Below, piece after piece: positions 8,059 through 16,556 of a stretch of DNA of 64,000 nt. The first letter of the stretch is position 1; every line of letters begins with the position of its first letter. Source of the stretch: Tumebacillus sp. BK434 (lineage in GTDB: Bacteria > Bacillota > Bacilli > Tumebacillales > Tumebacillaceae). Where the stretch lies: the NCBI RefSeq assembly GCF_004340785.1, contig NZ_SLXS01000003.1, forward strand, positions 281,689-345,688, read 5' to 3'. The position numbers were made by a program, and so were the translations under genes. The notes beneath the pieces are model-generated. The model saw nothing but the letters and a program-made list of their open reading frames with translations, did no database searches and was not told the DNA's origin.

Positions 8059-9006
8059 TTATTTCGACTTTTCTTTGTAGCGCGGCAGGATGCGGTCGAC
8101 GGTGATCTTGCGCAGACGCTCCCAGGTCGATTCGTCCTGCGGGTCGTACTGTTCGAGGAAATCGATCACTTCTCTGGTGATCTGTGTCGGTGTCGAAGCG
8201 CCGGACGTGACGGCGACCTTATTCACGCCTTGCAGCCATTCCAGCTGCAGCTCGGAGACGTCGGCGATGCGGTAGGCCTTCGTGTCGGCGATGTCTTCCG
8301 AGACTTGGGCCAGCCGGTTGGAGTTGTTCGAAGCCGGGTCGCCGACGACGATCGTCAGGTCGGCCGCCCCCGCCTGCTCCGCCACCGCCTCTTGGCGAAT
8401 CTGCGTCGCGAGGCAGATCTCATTGTGAATCTCCACGTGCGGGAATCTCTGCAGCACGACGTTCATCAGGTGCTTGGTGTCCCATTGGCTCATCGTGGTC
8501 TGATTGGTGACGAGGATCTTGCCGCTCTTCAGCTGCAGCTTCTCGACGTCCGCAGCTTTTTCCACGAGGTGCACGAGGTCGGGCGCCACGCCCATCGCCC
8601 CTTCCGGTTCCGGGTGGCCTTTTTTGCCGATGTAGATGATCTCATAGCCCAGTGCCGTTTTTTCACGGATCAGGTCGTGCGTCTTCGTCACGTCCGGGCA
8701 GGTAGCATCGACGGTGGTCAAGCCTTTTTCCTGCGCCTTTTGGCGGACTTCCGGCGATACGCCGTGCGCGGTGAAGATCACCGTGCCCTTGTCGATCTTG
8801 TCGAGCAGTTCGAGGCGGTTCTCGCCGTCCAGCGTGATGATACCCTGCTCGGTGAACGCATCGACCACGTGCTGGTTGTGGACGATCTTGCCGAGTATAT
8901 AGACCGGACGCGGCAGATCGAGGTCTTTGGCCGCCTGCTGGGCCAGCACCATCGCATCGACCACCCCGTAACAATAGCCGCGCGGTGAAATTTTGATTAC
9001 TTCCAT
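8059..9006 (-). CDS. ispH: 4-hydroxy-3-methylbut-2-enyl diphosphate reductase
   Basis: Last step of the MEP isoprenoid pathway, making IPP and DMAPP with a [4Fe-4S] cluster. It is 315 residues from ATG 9004-9006, which has GGAGGA 8 nt upstream. Cluster cysteines are visible: Cys12 in [10 protein letters not shown], one in [10 protein letters not shown], and one in [12 protein letters not shown]. The substrate-contact motifs HNQHVV, GHPEPEG and VTSGASTP are present. The open frame extends far upstream, but that part is antisense to the MFS gene. The last residues RYKEKSK are normal. Confidence 0.95.
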   Translation of the reverse strand: MEVIKISPRGYCYGVVDAMVLAQQAAKDLDLPRPVYILGKIVHNQHVVDAFTEQGIITLDGENRLELLDKIDKGTVIFTAHGVSPEVRQKAQEKGLTTVDATCPDVTKTHDLIREKTALGYEIIYIGKKGHPEPEGAMGVAPDLVHLVEKAADVEKLQLKSGKILVTNQTTMSQWDTKHLMNVVLQRFPHVEIHNEICLATQIRQEAVAEQAGAADLTIVVGDPASNNSNRLAQVSEDIADTKAYRIADVSELQLEWLQGVNKVAVTSGASTPTQITREVIDFLEQYDPQDESTWERLRKITVDRILPRYKEKSK

Positions 9007-9195
9007 CGTAGGATTCCTCCTGCCGGGTGCAAGATTGGGTGCACGGTCAGGTGCATAGGTTGAAACCATTTTCAGTATAGCATATTGACAAGGGAGCGTC
9101 TTGGCAGGATAATGAGAAAAATTTGCTGTCGGATCGTGCCGCATGCCCTGTCGCTTGCGGTCGTTTTGTTTGCAGGGGGTAAAGGGGGTAAGGGC

Positions 9196-10467
9196 TTGGC
9201 ACGCAACTTCAAACGGTTTCAGGAGATCCTGAAGAACCGCAATTTTACCGCTTATATCACGAGCTATTATGTCGGCGGATTTGCGAATTTTGTGCAGATG
9301 TTTGCGATCTGGGCACAGGCGCTCCGCTTGTCGGGCCAGGACCCGCTGGCGCTTGGCATCGTGACGATGATGGAGATTCTGCCCGGCATCCTCATCTCGC
9401 CGTGGGCCGGACTGCTCGCCGACCGCATGTCGAAGCGGACGCTTTTGTTCATCTGCTATACATTGCGCGCCGGCACGCTGCTGCTGATGTTTTTCTCGTC
9501 GGAGCTGTGGCATCTCTACCTGCTCGCCGGGCTGCATTCGACGTTTGTCGCCTTTGGCGAACCGCCGCACCGCGCGTTTTTGCCCTTGCTGGTGCGCCCG
9601 GAACAGTATGTGTCGATGAACTCGCTGATCGCCACGATGAACAACATCTGGCAGATCTTCCGCCCGGCGATCGGTGGCTGGGTGGTGTTCACGTTCGGCT
9701 CGCAGACCGCTTTTTTGGTCGGGATGGGCATGTATCTGCTGGCACCGCTGTTGCTGACCTTGGTCAAGGTGCACGACAGCGCCGCGCACCGCACCAGGGA
9801 AGAGCGGGAACGCTCCTCGATGTGGCAGGAGGTGCGGGAAGGCGTCGCCTACATCCGCACGGAGCCGATCCTGGTCTATTTGTTCGTCTTCATGATGCTG
9901 TTTACGCTGTGCATGGGCACGCAAGGGACGCTGACGATGCTGTTCGTCGGTCAGCACCTCGTGCCGGAGGAGCAGGCGAGCGGCGCGGTCGGGCTCTTGT
10001 TCTCCGCGCTTGGCATCGGCGGGCTGGTCGGCGCTTTCCTGACCACGCTGCTCGTCAAGCGGCTGCCCCTGCTCTTGCTCCTGTTCACTTCGCTCGCCTT
10101 TGACGGAGTGATGGTGGTGATCTTTGCGATGTGCGACACGATGACGGTGGCGATCACCTGTTTCGCCTTCTTCGGCATCATCGGCTCGGTCAACCAGATC
10201 GTGCAGGATACGCTGATCCAGACCATCGTGCCAGAACATCTGCGCGGGCGCGTCTACGGGGCGTTCGGCCCGATCACCGGTCCGCTGTCCCTGCTGTCGG
10301 TCGGCGCGGGCACGTCGCTCGCTTCGGTGATCGGCACGCGGGCGGTGTTCATGATCTGCGGCGTGATGGAGATCGGCGCGGTCGGCATCTGCCGCATGCT
10401 GCCGTCTTACAAACAGGTGCGCGAGTCGCTCGCCGAAAAAATTCCACAGTCCACCTTTCAGACGTAA
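9196..10467 (+). CDS. MFS transporter (exporter-type)
   Basis: A major facilitator of about 423 residues with 12 expected membrane helices. The N-terminal half shows [20 protein letters not shown] and the conserved loop [16 protein letters not shown]; the central loop is basic/acidic ([20 protein letters not shown]), then six more helices. It resembles the MFS_3/enterobactin-exporter-like group; the substrate is unknown. I chose the TTG at 9196 because GGGGGTAAGGG sits immediately before it at about 7 nt and the protein then begins with the usual cytosolic [15 protein letters not shown] segment. In-frame starts further upstream exist and would add a short Cys-containing extension. Confidence 0.82.
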   Translation: MARNFKRFQEILKNRNFTAYITSYYVGGFANFVQMFAIWAQALRLSGQDPLALGIVTMMEILPGILISPWAGLLADRMSKRTLLFICYTLRAGTLLLMFFSSELWHLYLLAGLHSTFVAFGEPPHRAFLPLLVRPEQYVSMNSLIATMNNIWQIFRPAIGGWVVFTFGSQTAFLVGMGMYLLAPLLLTLVKVHDSAAHRTREERERSSMWQEVREGVAYIRTEPILVYLFVFMMLFTLCMGTQGTLTMLFVGQHLVPEEQASGAVGLLFSALGIGGLVGAFLTTLLVKRLPLLLLLFTSLAFDGVMVVIFAMCDTMTVAITCFAFFGIIGSVNQIVQDTLIQTIVPEHLRGRVYGAFGPITGPLSLLSVGAGTSLASVIGTRAVFMICGVMEIGAVGICRMLPSYKQVRESLAEKIPQSTFQT

Positions 10468-10498
10468 CGGCCGGGATCTGCATCCCGGCTTTCTTTTG
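10468..10498 (+). terminator. Terminator after MFS gene
   Basis: GCCGGGAT (10470-10477) pairs with ATCCCGGC (10482-10489), then TTTCTTTTG. Confidence 0.8.
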
Positions 10499-10571
10499 TG
10501 GGGTTGTTTTCAGGGAGATGGCACATATGCTTTCACAACAGAGTCTCTGCTTGAGAAAGGAGGCCCGCCTC

Positions 10572-11408
10572 TTGTACATCCCCGAAATCTTAGAGGGGGA
10601 AGCGCGGGGACGGCTGCGCAAGCTGTACCACAACATCAAATACACGCTGCATGTGCCGCTTATCAGCGACGTGTTTCGCGTGCTCGCACACTATCCGTCC
10701 TTCCTGACCTACGCGCTGGAAACGAGCCGCAGCAATCTGCTCTCCCATCATTTCGAGCAACTGTCCGACCAATTGCGCGCCATGCCTCCTCCGGCCCGCC
10801 CCCTGCCGGCCCTGCCGTCGTTTGTCACGCGGCGCGACCTGCGCGGCGCCGCGGCTGTGCTGCCCGTCTTCCACTACAGCAACGCCAAACTGCTGCTCTT
10901 GACCACCGCTTGGTATGAAGCGCTCTCCGAGCGCCCGATCCCCGGCTGGCAACAGGATGAAACGTTCATCCCGCCCGGCATCCCCGCCTCGTTTCCGAAG
11001 ACGGTGCCGCTCCTGCGCATCGAATCGGCACCGCCGGAGATCGCGCGCCTGTTGCGCCTGATCACCGACGCCCACTACGGGTTCGCACCGCCCGGCGACA
11101 TCCGCGCGCTGGCCTTATACCCGACATTCCTCGCCGGGGCTTGGCAAGGCGTGGAATCCTGCCTGCACACCCCCTGGTATCGCGACCAGACCGACCGCCT
11201 GCTCCACACCGCGCAATCGTTAGCCCGCAGCCTCCCCTACCCGCTTCCGCTCGCCCCCGGCCGCCTGCAGCAAGTGCTGAGCGAACGGGAGATCGCCTCC
11301 TGCCTTTCGATCATCGCCATGTACCGCAGCCTCCTCCCCAAGCTCATCCTCGACACCGAACTGATGATGGGCTTGCTGAACCGATCTGCTCAGACCTTTT
11401 GGATCTGA
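10572..11408 (+). CDS. DehI-like (halocarboxylic acid dehalogenase fold) protein
   Basis: 278 residues from a TTG at 10572, placed 8 nt after a strong AAAGGAGG site. It looks like an internal duplication: residues about 10-60 (KYTLHVPLISDVFRVLAHYP, SFLTYALETSR) and about 155-205 (DAHYGFAPPGDIRALALYP, TFLAGAWQGVE) align with each other, including the FR/IR-LA-YP core. This pseudo-dimer pattern and motif match the DehI family, whose founder is a D,L-2-haloacid dehalogenase. Whether this member dehalogenates anything is doubtful; Bacillales homologues are uncharacterised. The assignment is from memory of the family pattern. Confidence 0.62.
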   Translation: MYIPEILEGEARGRLRKLYHNIKYTLHVPLISDVFRVLAHYPSFLTYALETSRSNLLSHHFEQLSDQLRAMPPPARPLPALPSFVTRRDLRGAAAVLPVFHYSNAKLLLLTTAWYEALSERPIPGWQQDETFIPPGIPASFPKTVPLLRIESAPPEIARLLRLITDAHYGFAPPGDIRALALYPTFLAGAWQGVESCLHTPWYRDQTDRLLHTAQSLARSLPYPLPLAPGRLQQVLSEREIASCLSIIAMYRSLLPKLILDTELMMGLLNRSAQTFWI

Positions 11409-11410
11409 AA

Positions 11411-11442
11411 GAAAAAGAGGCGGCCTCGCATCTGCCGCCTCC
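11411..11442 (-). terminator. Terminator of methyltransferase-NUDIX gene
   Basis: On the minus strand GAGGCGGC, loop, GCCGCCTC is followed by TTTTTCTTTC. Confidence 0.75.
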
Positions 11443-11445
11443 TGT

Positions 11446-12810
11446 CTATTGCTTGATCCGCTCCAAAAGCCCGCTTGGCATCAGCAGTTTGTCCCCGCTG
11501 GCAAAATCGGCCAAGGGAACCCAGACCGCTTCATTTTGCGAGTCGCCATCCGTCAGTACAAACACATCCTGCTCATACTGCGTTTCGTCTGCCAGTCGCA
11601 CGCGGTACAGGGCGACGATCTCATGGCCCATGCTTCCTTCCACCCGGAAGATGTTCTCAAGAAAGCCGAGAAATTCCGCAGGTGTTACCTCCACTCCCAG
11701 CTCCTCGCGCAGTTCGCGCACGACCGCCTGCTCCGAATGCTCGCCAAACTCAATCCCTCCGCCCGGCGGACGGTAATAGACGCCTTCCCCGTACATGTGC
11801 TTGCCGACGATCTTTTCCACCAGGATCTTGCCCTGCTGTTCCACAATGCCCAGCGCGACCGGCCGCGGCTGTCGCGGACTTACAGCCTGCTCGACACGCT
11901 TGACGGCAAGCGTCACCCATTCCTCGCCCTGTCTGCGCTCGGCCACCGACCAGCCAAGCGCGGCAAAAGCGTCTGTCACCTGCGCCTCGATCCACTCGAC
12001 GATGCCCGACAGGAGCAGCACGCCCTCCTGTTTCACGATCCGCGTGAGCAGCGGGGCGAGCTCGATCGCTTCTTTGCCGCCGATGTTGACAGCCACCATG
12101 TCGAAACGGTGCTCCGCGTCGGCGAATTCTGTAAAAACATCGCCGATGATGATCGCGATGCCTTCGATACCGTTCAGTTCCATGTGGTAGCCGATGCTGC
12201 TTTCTGCCGACGGGTTGAGGTCGACCGCCACGACCGGATCGGCACCTTTCATCCGTGCCAGCAGGCTCAAGATCCCCGATCCGGCGCCGAGGTCGGCGAC
12301 CGCATCGCCGGGCCGCACCATGTCGTCGATCAGCTCCAGGCAATGCCGGGTCGTCGGATGCAGCCCGGTGCCGAATGCGGCCGACGGCTCGATGAGGATC
12401 GTCGTCTCCTCCGCCACGCGCTCTTCATCCCACGGCGGCCGAATCATCAGGCCGGGCCGGACTTCCAACGCCGTAAACTCGTAGACCGGATCTTCGGTCA
12501 CCGCTTGCGGCACGCTCGCCGTCACCTCATGGGCCAGCGGACCGAGCAGCGCCTCGATCTCGCCGCGCAGCTTCGCGAGCAGTTCATCTGTCGGCTCTTC
12601 CCCGACTTCCTCATAGGCACGGACGGTCGTCCGCTCAGTCTCGACTTCCTGATAGCCGTAGCCGTCCTCCGTCACAAACGTCTCAAACGGCGCATCGATC
12701 CACACGTACTCGATGCCCCGCATCTGCAGTTTCGCGATCGCTTCCTCCGCCCGCTCCGAATCGACGGCAAGCGCGTATTCGACATAGCGCGGTTCCTGTG
12801 CTTCACTCAT
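11446..12810 (-). CDS. PrmA-like methyltransferase fused to NUDIX hydrolase
   Basis: A single 454-residue frame joins two enzymes. Residues about 1-115 resemble the PrmA N-terminal substrate-recruiting domain. Residues about 120-305 are a class I SAM methyltransferase of the ribosomal-protein-L11 (PrmA) type: AAFGTGLHPTTRHCLELI, then DLGAGSGILSLLA (SAM site) and VAVNIGGKEAIEL. In the last motif, PrmA normally has NI-(L/V)-A, so the post-motif differs. Residues about 318-454 are a NUDIX domain with a perfect box: G-x5-E-x7-RELREELGV from GGIEFGEHSEQAVV. The linker is VEQAVSPRQPRPVALG. The start has a GAAAGGAG site. There is no frameshift or internal ribosome site that would suggest two proteins. 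The roles of both halves are inferred; the L11 target is not assured. Confidence 0.88.
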   Translation of the reverse strand: MSEAQEPRYVEYALAVDSERAEEAIAKLQMRGIEYVWIDAPFETFVTEDGYGYQEVETERTTVRAYEEVGEEPTDELLAKLRGEIEALLGPLAHEVTASVPQAVTEDPVYEFTALEVRPGLMIRPPWDEERVAEETTILIEPSAAFGTGLHPTTRHCLELIDDMVRPGDAVADLGAGSGILSLLARMKGADPVVAVDLNPSAESSIGYHMELNGIEGIAIIIGDVFTEFADAEHRFDMVAVNIGGKEAIELAPLLTRIVKQEGVLLLSGIVEWIEAQVTDAFAALGWSVAERRQGEEWVTLAVKRVEQAVSPRQPRPVALGIVEQQGKILVEKIVGKHMYGEGVYYRPPGGGIEFGEHSEQAVVRELREELGVEVTPAEFLGFLENIFRVEGSMGHEIVALYRVRLADETQYEQDVFVLTDGDSQNEAVWVPLADFASGDKLLMPSGLLERIKQ

Positions 12811-13027
12811 TCTGGCTTTCTCCTTTGCGCTTGAAATAGTAGCGGCGGATGCGAGTCGAGCAATCCGCCCTGATAGCCAACCATCCCGTTCACCGCCTCA
12901 CCCTCGAGTATACACGAAAAACTTGTCCGCCAGAAAATGGGACTTTTCTCCCAGAAGGAAATGGGGAAGACGCGGCGTAGGGTTATAACACGACAGATCA
13001 ATCCACCCCTCAAGGAGGCGTTTTAAC

Positions 13028-13726
13028 ATGAACCAACATCATGTGACCCGCGGCGAGCTACATACGAAAGTGATGCAGATCAGCGGCTTATCCTCGAACG
13101 AAGTGGTTGATCGTCCCGATGAGACCGTCTCCCGCATCGAAGCGGCCGTGCTCTTGTCCAGCACCCTGCCGCCGATGAATACCGGCATCGCAGGCGGCCT
13201 GCCCGCTCCGTTCAAAGACATGGCCAGCCTGACCGCCGGCCAGCAGAACGCCGTAGCGCACGTGTACCACCTCGGTATCATGACCGGCAACGACGCCGGC
13301 CTGTTCGAGCCGCACCGCAAGCTGCTGCGCGACGAAGCCGACTGGATTCTGCGCCGCGCCCAAGAGCGCATTCAGGCCCGCAAGCGCCCCGTTCCGTATG
13401 AGATCATCACCGAGCCGGATGTGCTGCCGCAGCTGGTGCTGGATCGGGCGTCCGAAGCGTTGATCGAGCCCGGCGTCACCCTCGTCAACTCCGAAGAGGC
13501 CACCTATGTCGTCATCTCCGGCGGTGAGCGCAACACGGGCGGCTACAGCATCGCGCCGACCAGCGTCGTCCAAGGCAACGGCCAGATCGAGATCCTCGTC
13601 GAACTGCAGCGCCCCGATCCGAACGCGATGATCCTGCAGGCGATCACCTATCCGCAGCTGATCCTGCGCCTGCCGCAAGTCGACCAGCCCGTCGTGCTGC
13701 TCAATCCGGGCGAATTGGCGTCCTGA
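13028..13726 (+). CDS. SLH-like plus PrcB_C domain protein, no signal peptide
   Basis: This 232-residue protein has RBS AAGGAGG at 13013-13019. Residues about 55-110 read like one S-layer-homology repeat (PFKDMASLTAGQQNAVAHV, then YHLGIMTGNDAGLFEPHRKL). Residues about 155-225 match the PrcB C-terminal domain (YVVISGGERNTGGYSIAPTS, then VELQRPDPNAMI and a LRLPQVDQPVVLLN strand). PrcB in Treponema partners a surface protease; Firmicute homologues are usually secreted. Here the N-terminus (MNQHHVTRGELHTKVMQISG) is hydrophilic with no signal peptide, so a cytosolic or spore-associated location is possible. The function is unknown. Confidence 0.72.
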   Translation: MNQHHVTRGELHTKVMQISGLSSNEVVDRPDETVSRIEAAVLLSSTLPPMNTGIAGGLPAPFKDMASLTAGQQNAVAHVYHLGIMTGNDAGLFEPHRKLLRDEADWILRRAQERIQARKRPVPYEIITEPDVLPQLVLDRASEALIEPGVTLVNSEEATYVVISGGERNTGGYSIAPTSVVQGNGQIEILVELQRPDPNAMILQAITYPQLILRLPQVDQPVVLLNPGELAS

Positions 13727-13741
13727 CGCTTCGCATACAAG

Positions 13742-13774
13742 CAGCCAGCTTCGTGAAGAAGCTGGCTTTTTTGT
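13742..13774 (+). terminator. Terminator after SLH/PrcB_C gene
   Basis: AGCCAGCTTC pairs with GAAGCTGGCT, followed by TTTTTTG. Confidence 0.85.
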
Positions 13775-13868
13775 TTCATCTTCCCTGCTGTCCCCAGCGC
13801 CTTTTTGTAACGCCAGTCTCTTCCAGACGACAAATTAAGTACAGAGTTTTCAGTAAGGAGGAACATTC

Positions 13869-14828
13869 ATGCCAAAACGCCGCTGGTTTGCCTTGCTCCC
13901 TCTCCTCTTGACCAGCTCGATGCTCGCAGGCTGTACAGCATCGGACAGCCGGCATGCTGCCGACAAAACAGCGTCCGCACCGGCTCCGCAAACGGCGAAC
14001 GCCGCACCGGTCGACCCGAACACCCTGCCGCTTTGGGAGCGGCCGATCGCCTACATCCCGGAAGGTGCGCAAGACGTCAAGGTGCGCCAAGACATCCCGT
14101 ACAAGCTGGTGGAGCAAAAGGAGCTGCAGTTCGATCTCTACACCCCCGCAAAGCAGCCGGTCGGCAAGCTCCCCGTCGTCATCTTCGTCAACGGAGATGC
14201 CTTACCCGCCGACCGGAAAGGATCGAAAGAGTGGGGGCAATCGACGTCTTGGGCGCGCTCCGTCGCCGCCTCAGGCATGGCGGCCGTCACGTTCAACCAC
14301 CGCTCGACCGACAATTTTAGGCAACTGGCCGCAGCGGGGGCTGACGTGGACGATCTGATCTCCTATGTACGCGAGCGGGCAGGTGAATACGACCTCGATC
14401 CGGAGCGGATCGTGATCTGGTCCTGTTCGTCCGGAGCGCCGCTCGGCTTGCGCAAGGCCCTGCAAGAGCGTCCAAGTTACATAAAAGGTGTCATTGCCTA
14501 CTACCCGCTGCTCGATCTGCGCGACCGCCGCTCTGAGCTGGCGGAAGAAGTGACCGCCGACCTCCTCCGCGACTACTCTCCGATCATGCATCTCGCCCGC
14601 TCCCCGGAGCATTTCCCGCCGATGCTGCTGGTCAAGGCCGGACAGGACACACCTGCCGTCAACACCCCGCTCGACCAATTCTATGCGCAGGCGTTGCAGC
14701 AGCAAGCCCCGATCACCTACCTCGAACACCCGTCCGCCCCCCACAGCTTCGATGTCACCATGCCTGACGACACCACCCGCAGCATCATCCGGCAGACTCT
14801 CGACTTCGCGAAAAAAGCGGCCCGGTAA
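13869..14828 (+). CDS. Alpha/beta hydrolase lipoprotein
   Basis: This 319-residue lipoprotein has a signal MPKRRWFALLPLLLTSSMLA followed by GC (lipobox LAGC), then an Ala/Pro/Thr-rich linker to about residue 55. The hydrolase domain follows: VVIFVNGDALP (oxyanion region), nucleophile elbow VIWSCSSGAPLG (Ser in S-C-S-S-G instead of G-x-S-x-G), an Asp candidate in MLLVKAGQDTPAV, and the His in PSAPHSFDV. It resembles dienelactone-hydrolase/BD-FAE-like esterases; the substrate is unknown. Good RBS AAGGAGGAACATTC. It faces hisS with a shared terminator. Confidence 0.82.
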   Translation: MPKRRWFALLPLLLTSSMLAGCTASDSRHAADKTASAPAPQTANAAPVDPNTLPLWERPIAYIPEGAQDVKVRQDIPYKLVEQKELQFDLYTPAKQPVGKLPVVIFVNGDALPADRKGSKEWGQSTSWARSVAASGMAAVTFNHRSTDNFRQLAAAGADVDDLISYVRERAGEYDLDPERIVIWSCSSGAPLGLRKALQERPSYIKGVIAYYPLLDLRDRRSELAEEVTADLLRDYSPIMHLARSPEHFPPMLLVKAGQDTPAVNTPLDQFYAQALQQQAPITYLEHPSAPHSFDVTMPDDTTRSIIRQTLDFAKKAAR

Positions 14829-14849
14829 CGAACGGGCCGCTTTGTTTTG
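14813..14849. terminator. Bidirectional terminator between hydrolase gene and hisS
   Basis: GCGGCCCG (14817-14824) pairs with CGGGCCGC (14833-14840); a T-run follows on the plus side and an A-run precedes it, giving U-runs on both strands. It overlaps the hydrolase stop region. Confidence 0.8.
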
Positions 14850-14855
14850 AAAATA

Positions 14856-16103
14856 TTATGTTAAGCGATACAACAGCTCCTCCAGCTCCATCGCCTGCTG
14901 CCCGCCGGCAAGCAAGTCTTTCACCAGCAGCTTGCCGGCCGCCACTTCCTCCTCACCGACGATGACCGCCACCTTGGCTCCCAAGCGGTCGGCCCGCTTC
15001 AAGCCGCTCTTCAGCCCTTTGCCGCTGAAGTCCCGCTCCACCGTGAGCCCGGCCCGCCGCAGCGCATCGAGCGCCTTGAGCACGGCAACTTCGGCCGTGT
15101 CGCCAAGCGGGATCGCAAACACATCCACGCGTGGCTCCTCGCTGGCCAGCTTCACCCCCTGCTCCTGCAGCAGGAGCAACGCCCGCTCCAGCCCGGCGCC
15201 GAAGCCTACCGCCGGCAGCTCCATGCCCCCAAGCTCCGCATACAGTCCGTTATACCGCCCGCCGGCCGAAACGGTCGCTCCGGCTGCGGTCATCACTTCG
15301 AACACCGTCCGCGTGTAATAATCGAGTCCCCGCACCAGCCGCGCGTCGACCCGATAGGAGAGCCCCAAGGCATCCAGCCCTTGCACCACCCGGGCAAAAT
15401 GCGTCTGGCACGCCCCGCACAAGCAGTCCTGAATCGAAGGTGCACCCAGCACCGCCGCCTGGCAGCACGACTGCTTGCAATCGAGGATGCGCAGCGGATT
15501 CTTTTCCGAGCGGCGCTGACAGTCCCCGCACATCGCGTCGAGCCGCAGTTCCAGATACTCCAGCAGCTGTTCGCGATACTGCGGACGGCACTCCCGGCAG
15601 CCGACCGAGTTCAAGACCACCGTCAGCCCCTTGGCCCCGATCGCTTCGTAAAACCGCATCGCCAGCATCATCACTTCCACATCGGCCGCCGCGCTGTCAC
15701 TGCCGACCACTTCGACCCCAAACTGGTGATGCTGCCGCAGCCGTCCCGTCCCCGGCCGTTCATAGCGGAACATCGGCGCCAGATAGTACAGCTTGAGCGG
15801 CAGCGGCTCCACATACAGCTTGTTTTCCACCACCGCCCTCGCCACTGCCGACGTCCCTTCCGGGCGCAGCGTCAAACTCCGCCCGCCTTTGTCGAGAAAC
15901 GTGTACATCTCTTTCTCGACGATGTCCGTTCCGTCGCCGACGCCGCGCAGAAACAGCTCCGTGTGCTCAAACAGAGGGGTTCTGATCTCCCGGACATGGA
16001 AATGTCCGCACACCTCCCTTGCCGTTGCCTCAAGACGCTGCCAATCCTGCACTTCCTGCGGCAACAGATCTGCCGTGCCGCGCGGACGATTCACACGTTC
16101 CAT
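14856..16103 (-). CDS. hisS: Histidyl-tRNA synthetase with cysteine-rich insert
   Basis: Charges tRNA-His. It is 415 residues from ATG 16101-16103, with GAGGAGGG 8 nt upstream. Class II motifs are seen: RPRGTADLLPQE, TLRPEGTSAVARAV (motif 2 region), FRYERPGTGRLRQHHQFGVE, and the HisA signature LVRGLDYYTRTVFEV. The C-terminal anticodon-binding domain follows (VDVFAIPLGDTAEVAVLKAL). Residues about 165-240 are unusually rich in Cys: VGCREC, AMCGDCQRR, LDCKQSCCQAAV and DCLCGACQTH, ten Cys in about 75 residues. Expression is controlled by the T-box upstream. Confidence 0.95.
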   Translation of the reverse strand: MERVNRPRGTADLLPQEVQDWQRLEATAREVCGHFHVREIRTPLFEHTELFLRGVGDGTDIVEKEMYTFLDKGGRSLTLRPEGTSAVARAVVENKLYVEPLPLKLYYLAPMFRYERPGTGRLRQHHQFGVEVVGSDSAAADVEVMMLAMRFYEAIGAKGLTVVLNSVGCRECRPQYREQLLEYLELRLDAMCGDCQRRSEKNPLRILDCKQSCCQAAVLGAPSIQDCLCGACQTHFARVVQGLDALGLSYRVDARLVRGLDYYTRTVFEVMTAAGATVSAGGRYNGLYAELGGMELPAVGFGAGLERALLLLQEQGVKLASEEPRVDVFAIPLGDTAEVAVLKALDALRRAGLTVERDFSGKGLKSGLKRADRLGAKVAVIVGEEEVAAGKLLVKDLLAGGQQAMELEELLYRLT

Positions 16104-16139
16104 CTTCAAAACCCTCCTCGAAAAATTTGTCTGAGCAAA

Positions 16140-16450
16140 TAAAAAAAACTCCCATCCCATAACGGGACGAGAGCTTGCTCGCGGTACCACCCATCTTGCC
16201 ATGCACCGCCCAAGACAGCACATGACCACTCATCAGAGGTCAAAACGACTAACCCCTCTTCCGCTGATAACGGTGGAAGTCTCCGGTGACGTCTACCGGG
16301 CTGCCTGAGCAGCCTTTCGGGCCACAGCTCAAAGGTGTGTTTCCAAACGTCCTGACCCTCCGGTTCGCACCACCCACCGGCTCTCTGCGCGATCATAAAC
16401 GCTGTACTCTCCTTCTCACAGCTGTTCAATCATGATGGAAGTAATTTGTC
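16140..16450 (-). promoter_or_regulatory. T-box leader of hisS, specifier codon CAC (His)
   Basis: On the minus strand the leader carries the GAGAAGGAGAGTA motif (near 16405-16417), the AG-bulge/distal-loop sequence, a specifier loop reading GGAAA-CAC-ACC with the His codon CAC at 16337-16339, the T-box core GGGTGGTACCGCG (near 16180-16192), and a terminator (CTCTCGTCCC and GGGATGGGAG, then eight T) ending near 16140. Uncharged tRNA-His should pair with CAC and the T-box and so allow read-through into hisS. Confidence 0.94.
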
Positions 16451-16454
16451 TATT

Positions 16455-16483
16455 ATTGTATGCACCATGTCTTCCTTTGTCAA
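16455..16483 (-). promoter_or_regulatory. Sigma-A promoter of hisS T-box transcript
   Basis: TTGACA (16478-16483), 17 nt, TACAAT (16455-16460). Confidence 0.85.
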
Positions 16484-16488
16484 CCGAC

Positions 16489-16516
16489 TTGCCTTCACTT
16501 GGATGCCTGTTACAAT
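16489..16516 (+). promoter_or_regulatory. Sigma-A promoter of cyclophilin gene
   Basis: TTGCCT (16489-16494), 16 nt, TACAAT (16511-16516), about 40 bp before the start codon. Its -35 lies only 5 bp from the hisS -35, so the two promoters are back to back. Confidence 0.65.
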
Positions 16517-16556
16517 AGAGTCAGAAGATGCCCTAAAGGAACTGGAGGAGCAAGTG

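Noticed and set aside
8059-10239. A 726-codon open frame on the minus strand through ispH and the MFS gene
   Set aside because: Only the last 315 codons are IspH. The rest is the antisense of the MFS gene in GC-rich DNA, a composition artefact.
16106-16429. Minus-strand frame running through the T-box leader
   Set aside because: It runs through T-box structural elements and its translation has no family; hisS starts at 16103.
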